Assembly (NCBI RefSeq): GCF_026151205.1
Contig: NC_087073.1
Coordinates: 18,008,837-18,072,836 of the forward strand
Source: Bolinopsis microptera
Taxonomy: Eukaryota; Ctenophora; Tentaculata; Lobata; Bolinopsidae
Length of the DNA stretch: 64,000 bases
Direction of reading: 5' to 3'
Position 1 is the first letter of the stretch. Each line of letters starts with the position of its first letter. Below are positions 1 to 11,104 of this stretch, piece after piece. The notes under the pieces are model-generated. The model was not told the DNA's origin, did not search any database, and was given only the letters and a program-made list of their open reading frames with translations. Made by a program: the position numbers and the translations under genes.

Positions 1-1689
1 AGTCCCGGTCAATAGTCCCATCACTTGATATAATCGACCCAAGGTAAGTGAAGTTGCTGACTTGCTGGATAGCCGTGTCTCCTACTGTAATGTCCACCGT
101 TGATGCTTCAGTATACGGCCTCTGTGACGTATTCTTACCGATGGCCATAACCTCTGTTTCCTTCGCATTGATTCTGAGGCCAGCCTGAGCCGCATACTTG
201 CATAAAAGATCAGTCGTCTCCTGGAGACCGTCCTTGGTGTTGTCCATGATAGCCAAATCATCTGCATAGTCAGTATCCAAGACGACTGTATCCTGATCAA
301 AGCTGGTGGTAGCTCTCTGCAGTACTGCCCCGTGTGACAACACTTTGTTATCCTCAGCCCGCTGCGCAGGCAGGTTGATGCAAACATTAAAGATAGGTGG
401 ACCCTGAATATCCCCCTGCCCAGAGCCAGATGTAACGTCAAACCAATCTGAGAGCTCACCATTATGTCTGACAGCGCTGACGGTGCCGCAAAAGAATGCT
501 TGCATTATGCGAATGTATTTACAAGGCAAGCCATAATGACTGAAAGCTTTCCAGATAAACTCCCGATTAAGTGAATCGAATGCAGCTTTAAAGTCAACAA
601 AATTTATGTACAGGGGGAGGTTAAACTCAATGCTGTTGTGAATAATAGTACGGAGTGAAAAAATCTGATCAATGCAAGACCTGTTTTTCCTGAACCCGCA
701 CTGATTCTCTCGGAGCAGTTCTTCAAGCCCCGCATTCATCCGTCGCAACACTATTATCTGATAGAGTTTTGATGCCGTGGAGCGTAGGGTTATGCCCCTG
801 TTGTTCGAGCAGAATGATGTATCACCCTTTTTCGGGACAATAACAATGATACCCTTAACCCAATCCTCTGGCACATTCTCCGTCTCCCAAACACGTGCAA
901 ACAGTTTCTCAAGCATGTCTAAAAGACCAGGAGCCCCATACTTCAGCTGTTCGTTGAAAATTTCATCAATTCCAGGGCTCTTGTGATTCTTCAGACTCTT
1001 TAAAGCCTCAGAGATCTCTGTTCTGCTAGGGGCAAATCACTATCACTCAGATACGGAAAACATGGTGCGACCTCTAGACTGTCTAGGTCTGAAAGGTCCA
1101 CGTCTCCTATCTGCGGGTTTAGTAGTTCAGCAAAGTGCTCACCCCATCGTTTTCGTTAAGCAGCTGGGTCAGAAATCAACTTCTCGGTTTTATCTCTGAC
1201 AGCAGTTGACTTCCGACTCTTCTTGCCTGACAAGGACTTGATCATCTGCCAGACCTCCCTCTGCTGACCGTGTGAAGAAGCTGTTTCCAGATCGGCTGCA
1301 ACCCGTAAAGCCCAGTTCTCATCATCCTTCTTGCAGCTCTTCTTAACACGCTTATTAGCAAGAGAATACTCAGATCTATTGAATCCATCACTTGGGCATT
1401 TCTGCTTGACCTTACTCCGCTCCGAGATAAGATCCTCTGTCTCTTGTGACAAGTGCTGCTTCTTCCTCCGGCGCGGGCGTTGACCCAAAACCTCCAAAGA
1501 AACCTCCCTGATGCCCTCCTTGACCAACTCCCACTCTCCATCCAGACTCTCTTCCACCGGCAGACCACTGAATCGGTTATGCAGTGCGATGCAATACTCC
1601 TGCACCTTAGATTGGTCACGCAAATGCTCGATAGCTGGTGCTTTTCTATGTACGATACACCAGACTTTAATAGCTCTAACGTTGTTCAC
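1..1689 (-). mobile_element. Broken non-LTR retrotransposon (LINE) fragment: linker plus reverse transcriptase
   Basis: Reading the minus strand from about 1650 down to the window edge gives a LINE ORF2: a basic linker (1156-1650), then a reverse transcriptase. The RT shows the palm motif FVDFKAAFD (about 574-603) and the catalytic YADD box (257-268), in the style of endonuclease-RT proteins of the RTE/CR1-like groups; I cannot fix the clade. The endonuclease is missing at the 5' side and the 3' part runs off the window. The copy is dead: an in-frame TAA sits at 1156-1158, where a C-to-T change in a Gln codon would explain it. The frame also shifts at about 1035-1060 before the RT resumes. 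The first coding bases (1652-1702) recur at 1786-1838, so the 5' border is a short duplication and not a true ORF start. Confidence 0.85.
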
Positions 1690-1838
1690 TATTCAGATAC
1701 ACTATTGTTGAGTTACACCAGACGTAGACGTCACTAGTTCTTATATTGTTAAGATACACTATACTTCATTAGTATTTATATTGTTACGATACACCAGACT
1801 TTAGCAGCTCTAACGTTGTTCACTGTTCAGATACACCA
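1652..1838. repeat. Short direct duplication at LINE 5' border
   Basis: About 51 bases at 1652-1702 are repeated nearly unchanged at 1786-1838 (core ACGATACACCAGACTTTA, then TAGCTCTAACGTTGTTCAC with small differences). The intervening bases repeat related ATACAC fragments. This looks like local slippage or duplication next to the truncated LINE. Confidence 0.7.
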
Positions 1839-4386
1839 GAATAGCTCTAATATTATAGATATACTAGGAATATTAGAGGGGGCCAAAAGTGCCGTAACGC
1901 CGTTACTCACGTGTTCAATATTTTGAGACCTGTAATTTTGCAGATGGCATTATGTAACTATTCATTCGAGAAGTCCGTCGTCAACATTCGAAAATTCGAA
2001 TATTTCAGACAATATTAAATCCCAATAATGTTTTATAATGATTTATTTTTCAGAAACTCAGCAACCGCGGCCGGAATTGAAATGCCGAAATCATTTGAAA
2101 ATTCTCGTCGATATGGTTGGACCATGCGTTTGAAAATCTATAGAGATTGGAGGTCGCTCCGATTTAGTTATTGAAAAGGAAATGTAAAACCAAGGTATGT
2201 GATATATAGTATTCATTTCTAACCTCCGGTTTGTGCTACCAAGCATTGATTCAGTCGATATTGGTCGCTCTGCATGTCCTTTTAAGTTACTTTTCAAATA
2301 CATCTTAATGTTGGATTTTTATTAAGCTATAAATATAAAAGAAATCCTTTAGGGTATGCTTAAACAAATCTTTACGTATCATCTAATGTGGCTTAATATA
2401 TTTCAGGAGACTGAAGAAATCCAAAGATAGAGCCAATAAAGACAGTCAGAGGACCAATTTTATGAACAGAAAAAGGCCGAGCTGGATGAACAGATATTGC
2501 TCCGCAGCTCGTTTCCTGGACCTTACTTCATAAAAGTATCCCCATCCGAACCTACAGCAGAACCTCAACCTACAGCAGAACCTCAACTTCCAGCAGAACC
2601 CAAACTGTTCTAATTGCCATGTTAGCTGAAGATTGTTCTATTATTAGAAAATAGGCTATAGATGGTAGTTGGGTATATTTTAATTGTTTTGGTAATAATG
2701 TGTAAGTAACTGAGCCGCCTACTTTAAAGGATTAGATTTAAATCTTGAATTGTTTCAGAACCAATTACTTCTGGGCTGCCCTGTAAAAATTAAACGGGCG
2801 TATAGGTTGTCTCGGCAAAGCCTCCTTAAATTATTGATACACGATCTTAAGGCGAACCTTTTGTAGTTTTTTTGCACATTTCACGGTGTGAAGATGTTTT
2901 TACCACGGTAAATTCGGTACACATACTCAAGTTCGACACGTACAACTGTAGTTCGACAAACCCTAAGGTTGGACTTTGTCGAACGAAAGTCCTCTACCTG
3001 GACTCAAATTCTACAGGAGAACTTCGACTATCAAACTTAAGTTTAAAATCTCTGGTCTCCAACAACAATCCTTTATGACCTTGAAATCTATTCGTATGTC
3101 TTTTTTCCGATTGTTTCATGCTACCCAATGATGTTAGAATTGTAGATTTAACGGAGAGATAAACGACTAATATAGGCGTGACAAATCTTACTTCGTTTTA
3201 AAGATCTAGAGTATGCTATATAAATATCTACCACATACCACCTTTTTATGTTATCACAAACGACAAGTAACAGAGTACCCGTCTAGAGATTTGGCTACTG
3301 GACCGAAAACAGTATGATATCAGTCTATTTTCCTGTTATCATGCCCTTTAATAGTTTACCCGATATGGACCCAAATATTAACTTTGAAACTTCTTCAAAA
3401 ACATAGTTCTTTGAAGCACTGACGTACGTAATATTGTTAGTTTATTATACAGATGAATTTTAGTTCTGTTAAATATTATGTATTATTCTTAGGATACCAA
3501 TAATACAATTTTGAATTATGTGGTTAGTTTGGAAGCTCCATTCTGTAAATATTGTGACTAAAATTATGGCTTTAACTGATTTAATAGTCTCAATACCAAG
3601 ACTTAAGTATTTATACAGTAAAGCCCAGGGTCCCCATGTAAGCAAGTAAGAATAATTGATTAAGAAAGTGCTGCAAGTCAAAAATTTAAAAAGCCAGAGC
3701 CCAGAGATAAGCTTTTTGTCAACATAGCGATCACATCATCAAAAACGTTAACACACAACATCAAATAGTCTGGAACTTTCTAAATGTGACTTTACGTGCA
3801 CGCAGTAACTATTTAGCACTGAGATTATCGTTTCGCGCACGCGAGTTCTTCTCGTACAGTTGCACCTGAGATTTCTCGTGCGGCTCGCAAATTACTTGAC
3901 ACCCACATAGTGAAACGACCGTGGGGGTCGCAACGTGATACAAGTGATTTTAACATACTGTGGATTTTCTGTTTTGGCGTTATTTTTGTCCGGCACCGAG
4001 TAGGTTATCTTGTACAGAACACCTGAAATTTAAAGGGAATAGTGCATACTGATACGATGTATTTTACCGACTAACGGAAGATGGTTTTATTGGCTGTTGT
4101 TGTTCTTAAGACGCAAATAAAAAGGGCTGGAATGAATTTTAGAGAGTGGCTGCAACAAAACAGCTGCGACCTCTCATCGCTTCTTGTTTGATTTAAGCTT
4201 CATATTTCTTTGAAACATTTTGGAATGCTGTCTTAAATGAATAAACGGAATATAATATCTAGCATTAAACGTCATGCTTCCTTGATTCCAAAGCGTGGCT
4301 ATCGCAAAAATACAAAGCTTTCACATTTAGTGGGCCAAATAAGGTGACTGAAAATCGTGCAATTGTCATATTCCCATTTTCCATTC
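1839..4386. other. Intergenic DNA without a supported gene
   Basis: No convincing gene is seen. Bases 1905-2035 are a diverged copy of a dispersed repeat that also occurs at 26290-26425; both share TTTGCAGATGGCAT and AACTATTCATTCGAG. At about 2446-2613 on the plus strand a short open frame ends in two PTAEPQ repeats and a stop. It could be a last exon or a gene relic, but no good polypyrimidine tract precedes it and I recognise no family. The rest is AT-rich with scattered stops. Confidence 0.5.
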
Positions 4387-4920
4387 CTAGAAAGCTAGAA
4401 ACATGGCTCCACATTGTTGACCAGTTATTGCTATCTCGGATACACTAAACCAAAGACCCTGTGGCACATGCAGTTTTACCCTGTCTCCATATTTACAGTC
4501 AAGTGAAGTATCTACCTTTGTTCCCTGTGTATATACTATGAGTTTGACTCTGGCACAGTAACTACCTTCACAAATATCACAGTCACTCTGCTTGCAGGTC
4601 CAGGTCTGGACAGGTTTATCTTCACTGTCATACCAAATAAATTTATCAACACAGTGCACCTGGTTAAGATTTATCTCTAACCAAGAGGTTTCATCAGAAC
4701 CAGCTTCTTGCCAAGACCGGGTCCCCAGATCCTGGTCTATAGCGTACTTAGCAGCGTATCCCCCATCATTATCGTAGGTTTTAGAATGCGAGGCTGTTAC
4801 GGGTACTAGCTCTCTATCAAGTCTAGCTCTTAGTGCACTTAGTGAGGGAGGTATTAATGATAGGATAACAAAGATAAGCATCGGTATCACCCTGGTTACT
4901 GCGTTGAGGTTAATCATCAC
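4387..4920 (-). CDS. Secreted F5/8 type C (discoidin-like) domain protein
   Basis: A single-exon frame of 177 residues. Residues 1-29 form a typical signal peptide (hydrophobic run IPMLIFVILSLIPPSLSA). The rest resembles a galactose-binding-like F5/8C jelly roll: an N-terminal ASHSKTYDN region, the AIDQDLGTRSWQE segment and the WLEINLNQVHCVDKFIWYD strand typical of discoidin domains, then a cysteine-rich insert (CKQSDCDICEGSYC) and a terminal SEIAITG strand. Cysteines are even-numbered enough for disulfides in an extracellular lectin-like protein. Binding to a glycan or to matrix is inferred from family only; no ligand residues are identified. It lies 515 bases downstream of another F5/8C gene on the same strand. 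The domain is too divergent from its neighbours to call a recent duplicate. A missed upstream exon cannot be excluded. Confidence 0.75.
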   Translation of the reverse strand: MMINLNAVTRVIPMLIFVILSLIPPSLSALRARLDRELVPVTASHSKTYDNDGGYAAKYAIDQDLGTRSWQEAGSDETSWLEINLNQVHCVDKFIWYDSEDKPVQTWTCKQSDCDICEGSYCARVKLIVYTQGTKVDTSLDCKYGDRVKLHVPQGLWFSVSEIAITGQQCGAMFLAF

Positions 4921-5434
4921 TACCTTCTAGATTAACCTCCTATGCTAGGGAACTCTCTGCGAAGAAAACTACAAACTGATTGAAACCCTCGGAGTAGAGC
5001 GTTTAAAGTGTTATCGGCTCTCGACAAACTTTCAATGCTCAAACTATCACTAAACAAAGCCTCCATACGCCTGTTATGTTAAAATTATTACCTGTCACGT
5101 TACCTAGTAGGTTATTGTCACATGACCTATTTCAGCCTGTCAAAAAGCGCATATTTATATCTATATCAGTGATCTAATGCCAGGGGTCTAATCTACAGCT
5201 GAGCAGATGCCTAATTGTCCACGAGCCAGGGTGTCGCCTGTGAGATACTGAAAGTATAACCTAATGTCATCAGGTCTACGATTTTAGTTACAGAATATGG
5301 GCACTTCTTGGTATTAATTCGTAGTTATCTCTTTGACATTTATCATGACTATGAAAAGCGCATCATTTAAGTTGAGGCTTAATGAGACCGCGTAAGCCTC
5401 ATAGTCATGTATTTCGGCGAAATGTGTAAAATAA

Positions 5435-6247
5435 CTAACCAGGACTGTAAACTTCAACCTCTGATAGTATTACGAAGGAATTTCCACCCTGAACCTGCAC
5501 ACTTGATCCGTCCAAATTGAGATCCGGAAATATATACGGATTCTTTCTTGTATCAAAGTGAACGGTACCGACATTGGTTGCTCCATCATAGTTTCCTCCG
5601 GTCAAGTCTATCCCGACCCATATTTTAACTCCATCAATCCTTAAGGGTGATGCGTCCACTCTGTTATATATCTTTATCTCTCGTATGAAAGATACTTTGG
5701 GTAAAGTGAGTAGCCACCAAGCATTTTCTCCTTCGCATTTGGTGTGGGAGAAATCGGGGACAGGAAATTCACTGAAGAGATTGTATTTTAATTGCACGTG
5801 TAGTATAAGTTGTACAATGTACGTCTTCTGTTTCAAGTTTTTCTGAGTATTAGCCATTCTAATATTATGGCTATGCTTTGATGATGATTTTTGACTCGCT
5901 GAAAATCGTCTAATAATTCTGAACCGTTTGGTTCTTTGTCGATTAATATGCAGTCACTTACGTTCCGAAAGTCTTGCCATCTATCGCCTTCGATGCAGGA
6001 AATTTCCCATCATAAGTATCTATTTGCGTTGCGAATCCTTCAAGAGCAATGTTCTTCATCGTGCCTGTGTGCATATTCCACACGTACATATATAAAATTA
6101 AATGATAAATAAAAGTTGTTATCATTTGTTCACAATAAAAACATCTCAAATGAGCATAATTGAATAAACGTAAATAATCAGAAACTTACCAGTACCACAC
6201 AGAGATGGCGAAATCAACGGAGAGAAAACCAAAAGAAAAAATCGCAT
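5435..6247 (-). CDS. Short secreted F5/8C-like protein, three exons (intact paralogue)
   Basis: Exons join in frame: 6190-6247 (signal peptide MRFFLLVFSPLISPSLCG), 5962-6064 and 5440-5771. All have GT-AG borders and the product is 165 residues if the last exon reads on to TAG at 5435. The second exon gives NIALEGFATQ...ASKAIDGKTFGT, the start of an F5/8C domain. The third gives WWLLTLPKVSFIREIKIYNR, the VKIWVGIDLTGG strand and VILSEVEVYSPG, its end. The paralogue at 12855-16057 has a donor site at the matching place and goes on into sushi exons. Here no sushi exon exists, and reading two codons past the donor meets a stop. The protein may therefore end with its domain. Similarity to the other locus runs from about 5278 to 6250, introns included, which shows a segmental duplication. 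Confidence 0.75.
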
Positions 6248-6879
6248 TCTCTAGTTTTCTGGAAGATGATGTTAGAAAATTGTTTTGTTATTGCACTTCC
6301 TTATTTGAAATTGAAATAAAATATAAGAACCGTTAGAAATAAGTTATGAACATATACAGGGATCGTTTAAAGGCAGTGAGTTTTAAATTCGGTAGGTAGC
6401 GCTTTATATATCCTATCCATACGGTCTGTCTCCATTTATTTTGTATTCTAAAATCTAAATAATGCAGAAGTACCGGCTACTGTTTAACATTTTATTGCTG
6501 TTTGTTGCCAGAAGGACATCCCTCTCATGATAACTATAAGTTAACCCAAGAGAAACTTTGTTCCTTTTCTCAGTCTTTACAACTTCTATCTCATAACCAA
6601 TAAATAGTTCAGGTCCGTAAAACCTCATTTCGTTCCAAATTTCTTTGGTCCGGTATTGACGTTTCACTGTATTATGATATTGATAGTGCAGTATGCTGGC
6701 CGTATACAACAACAAGACAACAAAGTTATAGTTTACAAATTACTATCACATATTTGGACAGCACAAGACAGCTTGTGCTCTCAAAATAACACTACAGTGC
6801 ATTATTATTCGAATCATCAAACCTTATTTCGAGATAGCAACTACCCAAAAAACCCATGGCCAAACTTTTTAGGGGATTG
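6248..6879. other. Upstream region of the short F5/8C gene; no gene seen
   Basis: AT-rich sequence between the signal-peptide exon and the hAT-like element. It should carry the promoter of the minus-strand F5/8C gene. I see no recognisable domain, repeat or RNA gene in it. Confidence 0.4.
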
Positions 6880-7949
6880 CCCGTGAGTAGGAACCGACCG
6901 GAATGGGCTTTTGGCTGTTGGACCGGATTTTGCCGGATATCAATCTATTATCCGGTTAGCCGGATTTTGCCGGACCGGAACCGGTTGTTAGGAAGGGCAA
7001 ATATAAGGCTGCCGGAACTTGCCGGAAAATTTAAATTAATCCTTATTATTGGGATTTTGTCGTTATCAACTATGATATTAATTCTACTAAGCCATAGTTT
7101 GTAATAACACGATAAGTTCTGCATTCCTAAGAGCAATTTAATACAACCACACCGATGATATTTCCTGTTTAGGCCTAGCAGTAGATATTCACATAGGTCA
7201 AATATCAAATCAACAAGCAGCAAGTTGTAATCAGAGTAAACAAGAAGTAACAAGAGTAGATAAGTTATTATCAGAAATGATATGCAATTGGCATATCCTG
7301 CCAGACCCCTTGAGCGCGATTGGGCTGCACGACTTAGGGGACCCCCAATTATTAGGGGTCCCTCGGTGATCAGATCATGTCACCAATTAGTGACGTATAA
7401 TTAGTGATGTGATCCTTCAGTAGAATTCAATTGTAGATTTCACACACACAGTTAGTTGTGGACACAACAAGAAAATTGAGAATAATCTTGTGCGAGGGTA
7501 GGGACCCAGATGTCGTTTCTAACCCAAATAAACTTTAAGGAGGCTTCTCATCAGTAGCCGCACCTCCTTACTCGGTTTCTGAACTGGAATTCTATGGGCT
7601 TCCAGACGGCCAGACCGAGTATTACCATCCCATCCTTCTAGAGTTCATCACAAGTAGCACCCACCTTGAAGATATTTATATAGATATATATATATATAAG
7701 ATATTTATAAGTATAATCACTGTTATTGTTAATTAGCGGACTAACATGCCCCACGAAAAACCTCACCGAACCTCCACGCGGTGTGGGGTGGGTGGCTCGA
7801 ACGGGAGGTGCATGGGTGTTTCTAACCTATGCAAAGGAAGGGACTAGCCATCTCTACAACAAGGAAAGGCTCTAATAGCCTCTACTAATCTTAGAACCGC
7901 AGCATAACCGCTTTTCCCACAGGCAAATAACACCTTCCGCAGGAAACTA

Positions 7950-8790
7950 ACACGCTCACAGGCCCCCACATGACGTGTAACCCCAGGATTTGGTTTTGGA
8001 TCGGACACTGAAAACAACGATAGAGGAGCGGTCTACACGCTCACAGGCTACCATGTTTCGTGTAACCCCAGGATTTGACACGTTCACAGGCTACCATGTC
8101 TAGTGTAACCCCAGGATTTAGCACGCTCACAGACTACCACGTCTCGTGTAACCCTAGGACTCACTTAACAGACTCTAACACGCTCACAGGCTTCCACGTC
8201 TCGTGTACCCTAGGATTTGGTTTTGGATCGGACACTCAAAACAACGATAGAGAAGCGGTCTACACGCTCACAGGCTACCATGTCTCGTGTAACCCCAGGA
8301 TTTTACACGTTCACAGGCTACCACGCCTCGTGTACCCTAGGATTTTGTTTTGGATCGGACACTCAAAACAACGATAGAAGAGCGGTCTACACGCTCACAG
8401 ACTACCACGTCTCGTGTAACCCCAGGATTTAACACGCTCACAGGCTACCAAGTCTCGTGTAACCTTAGGATTTAACATGCTCACAGGCTACCAAGTCTCG
8501 TGTAACCCTAGGACTCTAACACTTAGCAGACTCTAACACGCTCGCAGGCTTCCACGTCTCGTGTACCCTAGGATTTGGTTTTGGATCGGACACTCAAATC
8601 AACGATAGAGGAGCGGACTACACGCTCACAGGCTACCATGTCTCGTGTAACCCCAGGATTTAACACGCTCACAGGCTACGACGTCTCGTGTAGCCCTAGG
8701 ACTCTAACACTTAACAGACTCTAACACGCTCACAGGCTTCTACGTCTCGTGTACCCTAGGATTTGGTTTTTGGATCGGACACTCAAAACA
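7950..8790. repeat. Minisatellite with higher-order structure
   Basis: A unit of about 43-45 bases (core ACACGCTCACAGGCTACCA, then a CTCGTGTA(A)CCC(C/T)AGGATTT half) recurs about fifteen times. It is interrupted at roughly regular intervals by a second unit around GGTTTTGGATCGGACACT, which I count five times (about 7990, 8216, 8340, 8573 and 8763). The open frames crossing it are repetitive and are not genes. Confidence 0.85.
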
Positions 8791-9604
8791 ACGACAGAGG
8801 AGTGGTATACAGTGACGTTACAGGAACATTGCATACTCCTACGAGTTGCATGTAGCAGGCCATGACCGTCCCTGGAAGTCCCTGTCTCCTCATCGTTAAC
8901 CCGTAAGGGGTTGCACCAGGGGCGGTGGTAACAGAACTTCAAGACTCTCGGAGTCTGTTGTCGATATCTATGTATAATATAATTATGGTATATAACTTGG
9001 GAGTCTCTCTCTCTAGCAGCAGGAGTTGGAGAATGGGGACGCGTTGTGAAAGCCACCGCAAGGAAGGCTTACAGTCGACGCCGACCAATCAAAAGAAGAA
9101 CATCGCTCGCTCGCTTTTCCCATTCATTCACAGCCTACAAATAATTTATTATTGGCGAATGAATTTCCCAAGGGTTTAAGATCTTAAAAAGTTAAGAACA
9201 GCTGCCCATGCGCTACAGCTTGAGTTAGGCACTAGGCAGTGATTACAGTGATAACTGTTGATTGACCCTTCCAGATCGTAGAGGTCTGCAACACATGCTC
9301 GCTTTGCAAATGCATTGTTTTTATCTCTCTATAACTATAATAATAAAGTAATAAGCAATTAAAAGTTATGTCCGTAGCCCGCTCGCGTCGCACGTGCATA
9401 TTAATTATGAGTAATTAAACTTGCATGTTGTAGCATATTATTATATATTTTACCATAACCCATAATTGGGTAGAGTGGACCGTTGCCAGTGTTTGACAAA
9501 ACTCGGAGCCAAAAAAAACTGGATCATAATAATAAATTGTGATAAAGAGCATTACTAGAGCTACTGTTCGTAATAAGGTTCGGTTCTCCTCTATACTACA
9601 AGTA

Positions 9605-9880
9605 CATAGGTTTTGGACTCGAGGCTTCCCCAATCCCCCTGGTAATGCGATCTCGGAAGGCAGGCCTCCCCTTTGCAACACAATGTCGGAAGCGGGAGCT
9701 CTCGATACAGGAGGTACGTATCGAGAATGACTCGGACCGAAAATGTTTTAAGTCAAAACTTTTTCAAAGTTTTCTGGAAATCACTTTTCTCCACGTTTCA
9801 TGCTACCATGTTCATTATTATCCGAAAATATCTGTTCGGTTTTTTGAATTCCGCACTTAGTCAAAACATTTTTGATTTTT
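9605..9880 (+). repeat. Isolated diverged monomer of the 243-bp satellite
   Basis: The segment follows the satellite B monomer of 26.95-29.0 kb from TTTTGGACTCGAGG through ATGCGATCTCGGAAGGCAGG, GAAGCGGGAGCTCT and GGTACGTATCGAGAATGACT to the TTTCATGCTACC end. It has scattered substitutions and small indels. It sits alone inside a different hAT-like element. Confidence 0.85.
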
Positions 9881-9932
9881 CAAAAGATTTGAGTTAAAAA
9901 GGGAAGAAAAATATGCATTTCAAGATTTTAGT

Positions 9933-10000
9933 TAACGGGTGATACTCGTAAAATATCTGTTCCATACTCGGTGCGCGTCCTGGTAGGTTTTAAACCTACA
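9933..10000 (+). repeat. Dispersed repeat ending in a near-palindrome
   Basis: The sequence GGGTGATACTCGTAAAATAT through GCGCGTCCTGGTAGG and a closing near-palindrome (GTAGGTTTTAAACCTAC) matches the reverse complement of about 23335-23430. A weaker relative lies at about 58490-58570. The family is not recognised. Confidence 0.65.
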
Positions 10001-10153
10001 AGATTAATTAGAAATACATTTTTTTGAAGAAATATCCGGCAAAAATCCGGCAAAATTTTCTGAAACCGGACCGGAGCCGGAACCGGATATTGAAGCCGGA
10101 TATCCGGCCGGATCCAGATTCAGCCGGATATCCGGTCGGTTCCTACCTGTGAG

Positions 10154-11104
10154 GCGGCCACGCCTTTGTTGAGTTTGTTTGGCCCAAAAATTCCGAACCA
10201 CTTCAACTTACCCATATAAGGAAGCTTGTGGTTTAGTTGTGAGCCGACACGCTATAGTCTATTAATGCTTTTCACGCAATACTATATATGGGTAATGGGT
10301 ATAGACTATAGACCCTATACCCATATATACGCATACATGACAAATTTGATACCTAGCTTTCAGCGCATAAATTGATCAAATATCTTTCGAATAAGACCAA
10401 CTTCATATAAATGGTAGGTCTAAATTATGTATCGTGTGTGATTCATAGCCCAATATCTGTAAAAATGAAAGAAATCGTCAATAACTCAGCTCAACTCCAT
10501 ATATATTTTGTATTCATAAAAGTTACGTCGATCTATTCGTAATCAATTTTTATTTTTTGATTCTTCAGAATCATTTCAAAGAAGAATCTTATTTTTTAAG
10601 ATATGAAGCTCTGACTAAATTTCGATTAAAACCTTTGATTACAAACATTTGGTGGCTAAATTCAGTTTTAGCAAAGAGGCGTCAACGGTCAAAGGGACCG
10701 TTTAACTTGGCGAGGTACTGTGTAACGAAGGAGGTCACCACTCATCATGATAGTGAGCATTCTGCTCAATGCGACGGGGTAACAGTGAACAGGGCACTGA
10801 ATTTATTAACATTAACATACGACAGCAGGTCTCAGAATGCTACTCTTTTGTTATAGTAATCGTGAAATCGCTCACGTACAGCAACCTTTAGCCTAGATTT
10901 ACCCCTCAAAGGGTCACCTCACGTTGTTCTCGTGTCACCAACCCAGGTGGGAACCATTGCTATTGCTATAGCAATCCTTTTTGGAAAAAGTATTTTTTTT
11001 GAAAAAAGTATTTTTTCTTTAGTAAATTTGCGATAAGTTCAGTCTGCTGCTACAGCGTAGTTTACCTTTGCGTGTGTACTTGTACATTACTATACAAGTA
11101 CACT
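10154..11104. other. Non-coding region upstream of LINE ORF1
   Basis: No supported gene. Bases about 10830-10965 are related to 33920-34065 (shared CTCAGAATG, CAACCT-TAGCC, GGGTCA and GAACCATT blocks), so this is another dispersed repeat. The stretch just before 11105 may be the 5' UTR of the retroelement that follows. Confidence 0.4.

Larger units (their letters stand above)
6880..10153. mobile_element. hAT-like non-autonomous DNA transposon (3.26 kb) with 8-bp target duplication
   Basis: The ends are exact 15-bp inverted repeats: TAGGAACCGACCGGA at 6888-6902 and its reverse complement ending at 10145. They are flanked by CCCGTGAG (6880-6887) and CCTGTGAG (10146-10153), an 8-bp target duplication with one mismatch. 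Both subterminal regions (about 6895-7035 and 10035-10135) are packed with TCCGG/CCGGA motifs in both directions, as expected for transposase-binding repeats of hAT elements. No transposase is encoded. The interior holds a minisatellite (about 7950-8780), one diverged monomer of the satellite found at 27-29 kb (9605-9880), a dispersed palindromic repeat (9933-10000) and small hairpins near 7280-7350. Assignment to hAT rests on target-site length and end structure, not on a protein. Confidence 0.8.

Noticed and set aside
82-462. Minus-strand open frame of 126 codons
   Set aside because: It overlaps the reverse transcriptase in a different frame; the RT frame carries the YADD box, so this one is a shadow.
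8075-8432. Frames of 71 and 100 codons
   Set aside because: Repetitive translations of the minisatellite.
10557-10856. Open frame of 99 codons upstream of LINE ORF1
   Set aside because: No recognisable domain, and its 3' part overlaps a dispersed repeat.
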